The notes beneath the pieces were generated by a model. That model searched no databases, was not told where the DNA came from, and was given only the letters and a program-made list of their open reading frames with translations. The position numbers and the translations under genes are program-made. A DNA stretch of 64,000 nucleotides from Flavobacteriales bacterium (GTDB taxonomy: Bacteria > Bacteroidota > Bacteroidia > Flavobacteriales_F > PHOS-HE28): contig JADJVC010000014.1 in the NCBI GenBank assembly GCA_016710685.1, forward strand, positions 186,001-250,000. Direction: 5' to 3'. Positions within the stretch are counted from its first letter, which is position 1. The number at the start of each line of letters is the position of its first letter. Positions 62,023 through 64,000 of the stretch are shown here, piece by piece.

Positions 62023-63519
62023 ATGAAGCCCCACCAAATAGGAACCATCGGCCTCGAACTCGCCGAGCTTGACCACATCCTTTCCACAGGAAGCCCCATC
62101 GCGCTCAGCACCGACGCCACAGCCGCCGTAAAGCGCTGCCATGCCTACCTGCGCGACCGCCTGAAGAAGAGCGATGCGCCGATCTACGGCGTGAACACCG
62201 GCTTCGGCGCGTTGGCAGACACCAGCATTCCGAAAGACAAACTCACGCAGCTCCAGAAGAACCTCGTGATGAGCCACGCCTGCGGCACCGGCGATCCCGT
62301 TGCGGCGGAGATCGTGCGCGTTATGCTGGTGCTGAAGGTGCAGAATATGGCCTTCGGGCACAGTGCCGTGGCCATCGGTACGGTGCAACGCTACATCGAC
62401 ATGTACAATGCGGACATGTTGCCAGTGGTGTACGAGCGCGGTTCCCTCGGAGCTTCCGGCGATCTTGCTCCCTTGGCGCACTTGGCCTTGCCCTTGCTGG
62501 GCTTGGGCGAAGTGGTATTAAAGGGCAAGCGCATGAAAACCGCGCAAGCCTTGAAACAATTGGGCTGGAAACCGTTGGAACTCGGTCCCAAGGAAGGCTT
62601 GGCGCTGCTGAACGGCACGCAGTTCATGTGCGCGTTCGCGTCGCTGCTCACGTTGAAGGCGAACCGCTTGGCGCAAGTCGCCGATGTGATCGCAACGATG
62701 TCACTAGAAGCGTTCGATGGCCGTACGGAACCGTTCCATGCCTCAGTGCATGCGGTGCGTCCACATCCCGGACAGGCCGTGGTGGCCGGGCATGTCCGTG
62801 ATCTGCTGAAAGGTAGCGCCATCGCGAAGCGCGCCAAGAAACATGTGCAAGATCCGTACTCCTTCCGTTGTGTGCCGCAAGTACACGGTGCATCACGCGA
62901 TGCGATCGCTTATGTGGAGCGTGTGGTGGAGCGCGAACTGGAATCGGTGACGGACAATCCCACCGTATTCGAGGATGAGGACTTGATCGTGAGCGCTGGC
63001 AATTTCCACGGGCAACCGTTGGCGCTGGCATTGGATTTCCTCGCCATCGCCCTCGCGGAATTCGGCAGCATCAGCGAGCGTCGGACCTACAAACTACTGA
63101 GCGGCCAGCGCGGATTGCCTGCGTTTTTAGTGGCTCATCCCGGCCTCAACAGCGGCTTCATGATCCCGCAGTACGCATCGGCGTCGTTGGTGAGCGCCAA
63201 CAAACAACGCTGCATGCCCAACAGCGTGGACACCATCGACAGCAGCAACGGACAGGAAGACCATGTAAGCATGGGCGCAGCGGCCGCGATCAAAACATGG
63301 CAAGTTGCCGAAGACGTGGAGCGCATCCTCGCAATCGAACTCTTCAACGCCGCACAGGCATTGGATTTCCGTAAGCCGCTCAAATCGTCCAAGTCCATCG
63401 AGGCTTTGCACGCCGCATTCCGCAAACAAGTGCCCTTCGTGAAAGACGATGTAGTGATGCACGATCTGATGGAGAATGCACTAAAGTTCGTGCGTTCATC
63501 GGATCTGCTGTTGGTGTAA
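62023..63519 (+). CDS. hutH: Histidine ammonia-lyase
   Basis: 498 residues. Converts L-histidine to urocanate and ammonia, the first step of histidine degradation. The Ala-Ser-Gly triad that cyclises to the MIO electrophile is at 144-146 in RGSLGASGDLAPLAHLALPL. Other family blocks: YGVNTGFGALADTSIP, RPHPGQAVVAGHVRDLL, QDPYSFRCVPQVHGASRDAI and SVDTIDSSNGQEDHVSMGAA. Length is normal. No other hut gene is adjacent; it follows hisS by 46 bp, an intriguing but possibly chance pairing of histidine genes. Confidence 0.94.
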   Translation: MKPHQIGTIGLELAELDHILSTGSPIALSTDATAAVKRCHAYLRDRLKKSDAPIYGVNTGFGALADTSIPKDKLTQLQKNLVMSHACGTGDPVAAEIVRVMLVLKVQNMAFGHSAVAIGTVQRYIDMYNADMLPVVYERGSLGASGDLAPLAHLALPLLGLGEVVLKGKRMKTAQALKQLGWKPLELGPKEGLALLNGTQFMCAFASLLTLKANRLAQVADVIATMSLEAFDGRTEPFHASVHAVRPHPGQAVVAGHVRDLLKGSAIAKRAKKHVQDPYSFRCVPQVHGASRDAIAYVERVVERELESVTDNPTVFEDEDLIVSAGNFHGQPLALALDFLAIALAEFGSISERRTYKLLSGQRGLPAFLVAHPGLNSGFMIPQYASASLVSANKQRCMPNSVDTIDSSNGQEDHVSMGAAAAIKTWQVAEDVERILAIELFNAAQALDFRKPLKSSKSIEALHAAFRKQVPFVKDDVVMHDLMENALKFVRSSDLLLV

Positions 63520-63526
63520 TTGACGA

Positions 63527-64000
63527 ATGACCATCTACCTCCTTCCCGGCGTAGGCTGCGATAAGCGGCTCTACTCCCGGATCGAACTGCCGGGCCATGA
63601 GGTGAAAGTGCTGGAATGGCCGCCGTTTTCCAAGGGTTGCACGTTGGCGGAGCTGGCTGCTGATATGCGCGCCGGCGTAGATGCAACACAGCCGCACATC
63701 CTCGCTGGTGTGAGCATGGGCGGCATGGTGGCGCAGGAGTTAGCGATGTTCACCAAACCTCAAAAAGTGATCCTGATCTCCACTTGGACCAGCCCAAGCG
63801 AGTTTCCACGGCATGTCCGGTTCGGGCGGGCTTTGCATCTGCCTAACCTCATTGGCTCGTTCACCATGTGGGCCACTTGGCCATTCAAGCGCATGCTGGG
63901 CGAACGCGACCGTGCTACGGACCGGCTTCTCTGGGACATGGCGCGGCAGCAGACCGCGCCAAAGATCAAACGCGGTGTACAAGCAGTTTTGCGATGGCAG
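63527..64000 (+). CDS. Alpha/beta hydrolase, N-terminal part (runs off window)
   Basis: From ATG 63527, 158 codons are open to the window end. MTIYLLPGVGCDKRLYSRIE opens the fold; HILAGVSMGGMVAQELAMF carries the nucleophile elbow GVSMGG (Ser at about residue 70). VILISTWTSPSEFPRHVRFG follows, then the start of a cap region (LHLPNLIGSFTMWATWPFKR). Acid and His catalytic residues would lie downstream. No signal peptide; cytoplasmic. Starts 7 bp after the hutH stop, so probably cotranscribed with hutH. Confidence 0.8.
   Translation, partial: MTIYLLPGVGCDKRLYSRIELPGHEVKVLEWPPFSKGCTLAELAADMRAGVDATQPHILAGVSMGGMVAQELAMFTKPQKVILISTWTSPSEFPRHVRFGRALHLPNLIGSFTMWATWPFKRMLGERDRATDRLLWDMARQQTAPKIKRGVQAVLRWQ

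Overview
The window looks like chromosome from a fairly GC-rich member of the Bacteroidota, probably Flavobacteriales-like. The signs are: at least eight secreted proteins, most ending in a recognisable type IX secretion (T9SS) sorting domain; FG-GAP/VCBS surface proteins; families I associate with this phylum (DUF4294, DUF4412, the short Bacteroidota-type AMP nucleosidase, fructose-6-phosphate-aldolase-type transaldolase, paired DUF1800/DUF1501 proteins); and TAnnTTTG-like -7 promoter boxes instead of Shine-Dalgarno sites. I see no phage, plasmid, CRISPR array, intact insertion sequence or tRNA. One structural RNA is clear: the signal recognition particle RNA at 54750-54847.

Layout. 1-8450: C-terminus of an MscS-type channel, lolD, a small membrane protein, a DUF4412 protein, a membrane protein interrupted by an amber codon, a J-domain/KTSC protein, a large membrane protein, an amidohydrolase lipoprotein, a DinB-like protein, a Crp/Fnr regulator and a frameshifted patatin phospholipase. 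8454-17429: T9SS subtilase, HsdR_N-like protein, AMP nucleosidase, holA, valS, Ppx/GppA phosphatase. 17624-25708: DUF1800/DUF1501 export pair, cold-shock protein, FG-GAP protein, sucC. 25709-26812: an AT-richer stretch without a convincing gene. 26813-34532: CPA2 antiporter, biotin carboxylase, DUF4294 protein, THUMP methyltransferase, malate:quinone oxidoreductase. 34720-41665: secreted and lipoproteins, a frameshifted YeiH-type transporter, a spermidine-synthase-like protein. 41668-47860: hbd, sugar-phosphate transferase, lipoprotein, Gfo/Idh oxidoreductase, T9SS glycosidase-like protein, a deleted pcm. 48074-54847: beta-barrel, nnr, YciO/Sua5, fsa, T9SS protein, SDR, SRP RNA. 54989-64000: Gre factor, ASPIC/FG-GAP protein, diheme cytochrome, Na+/solute symporter, hisS, hutH, alpha/beta hydrolase.

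How the genes relate. Most are ordinary housekeeping or central-metabolism genes in short units (TCA steps sucC and mqo, tRNA synthetases, DNA polymerase delta, NAD(P)HX repair, histidine degradation), interspersed with single cell-surface cargo genes. I find no large dedicated operon.

The most distinctive signals are not genes. (1) Several intergenic gaps hold short-period tandem arrays (7 or 8 bp units, different in each gap) and a 9-bp-phased element (TTCACCACAGAGGCACAGAG...), often as inverted pairs about 100-120 bp apart and often starting at or within a few bases of an upstream stop codon. (2) At least five genes carry TACCTTCG exactly 4 nt before the start codon, which predicts leaderless mRNAs; in one of them the start position is ATC. 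(3) Eight single-base frameshifts in seven genes plus one amber codon, including in essential hisS, suggest residual consensus errors in a draft or metagenomic assembly. An internal deletion in pcm and compositional mosaicism in hisS deserve separate checks.
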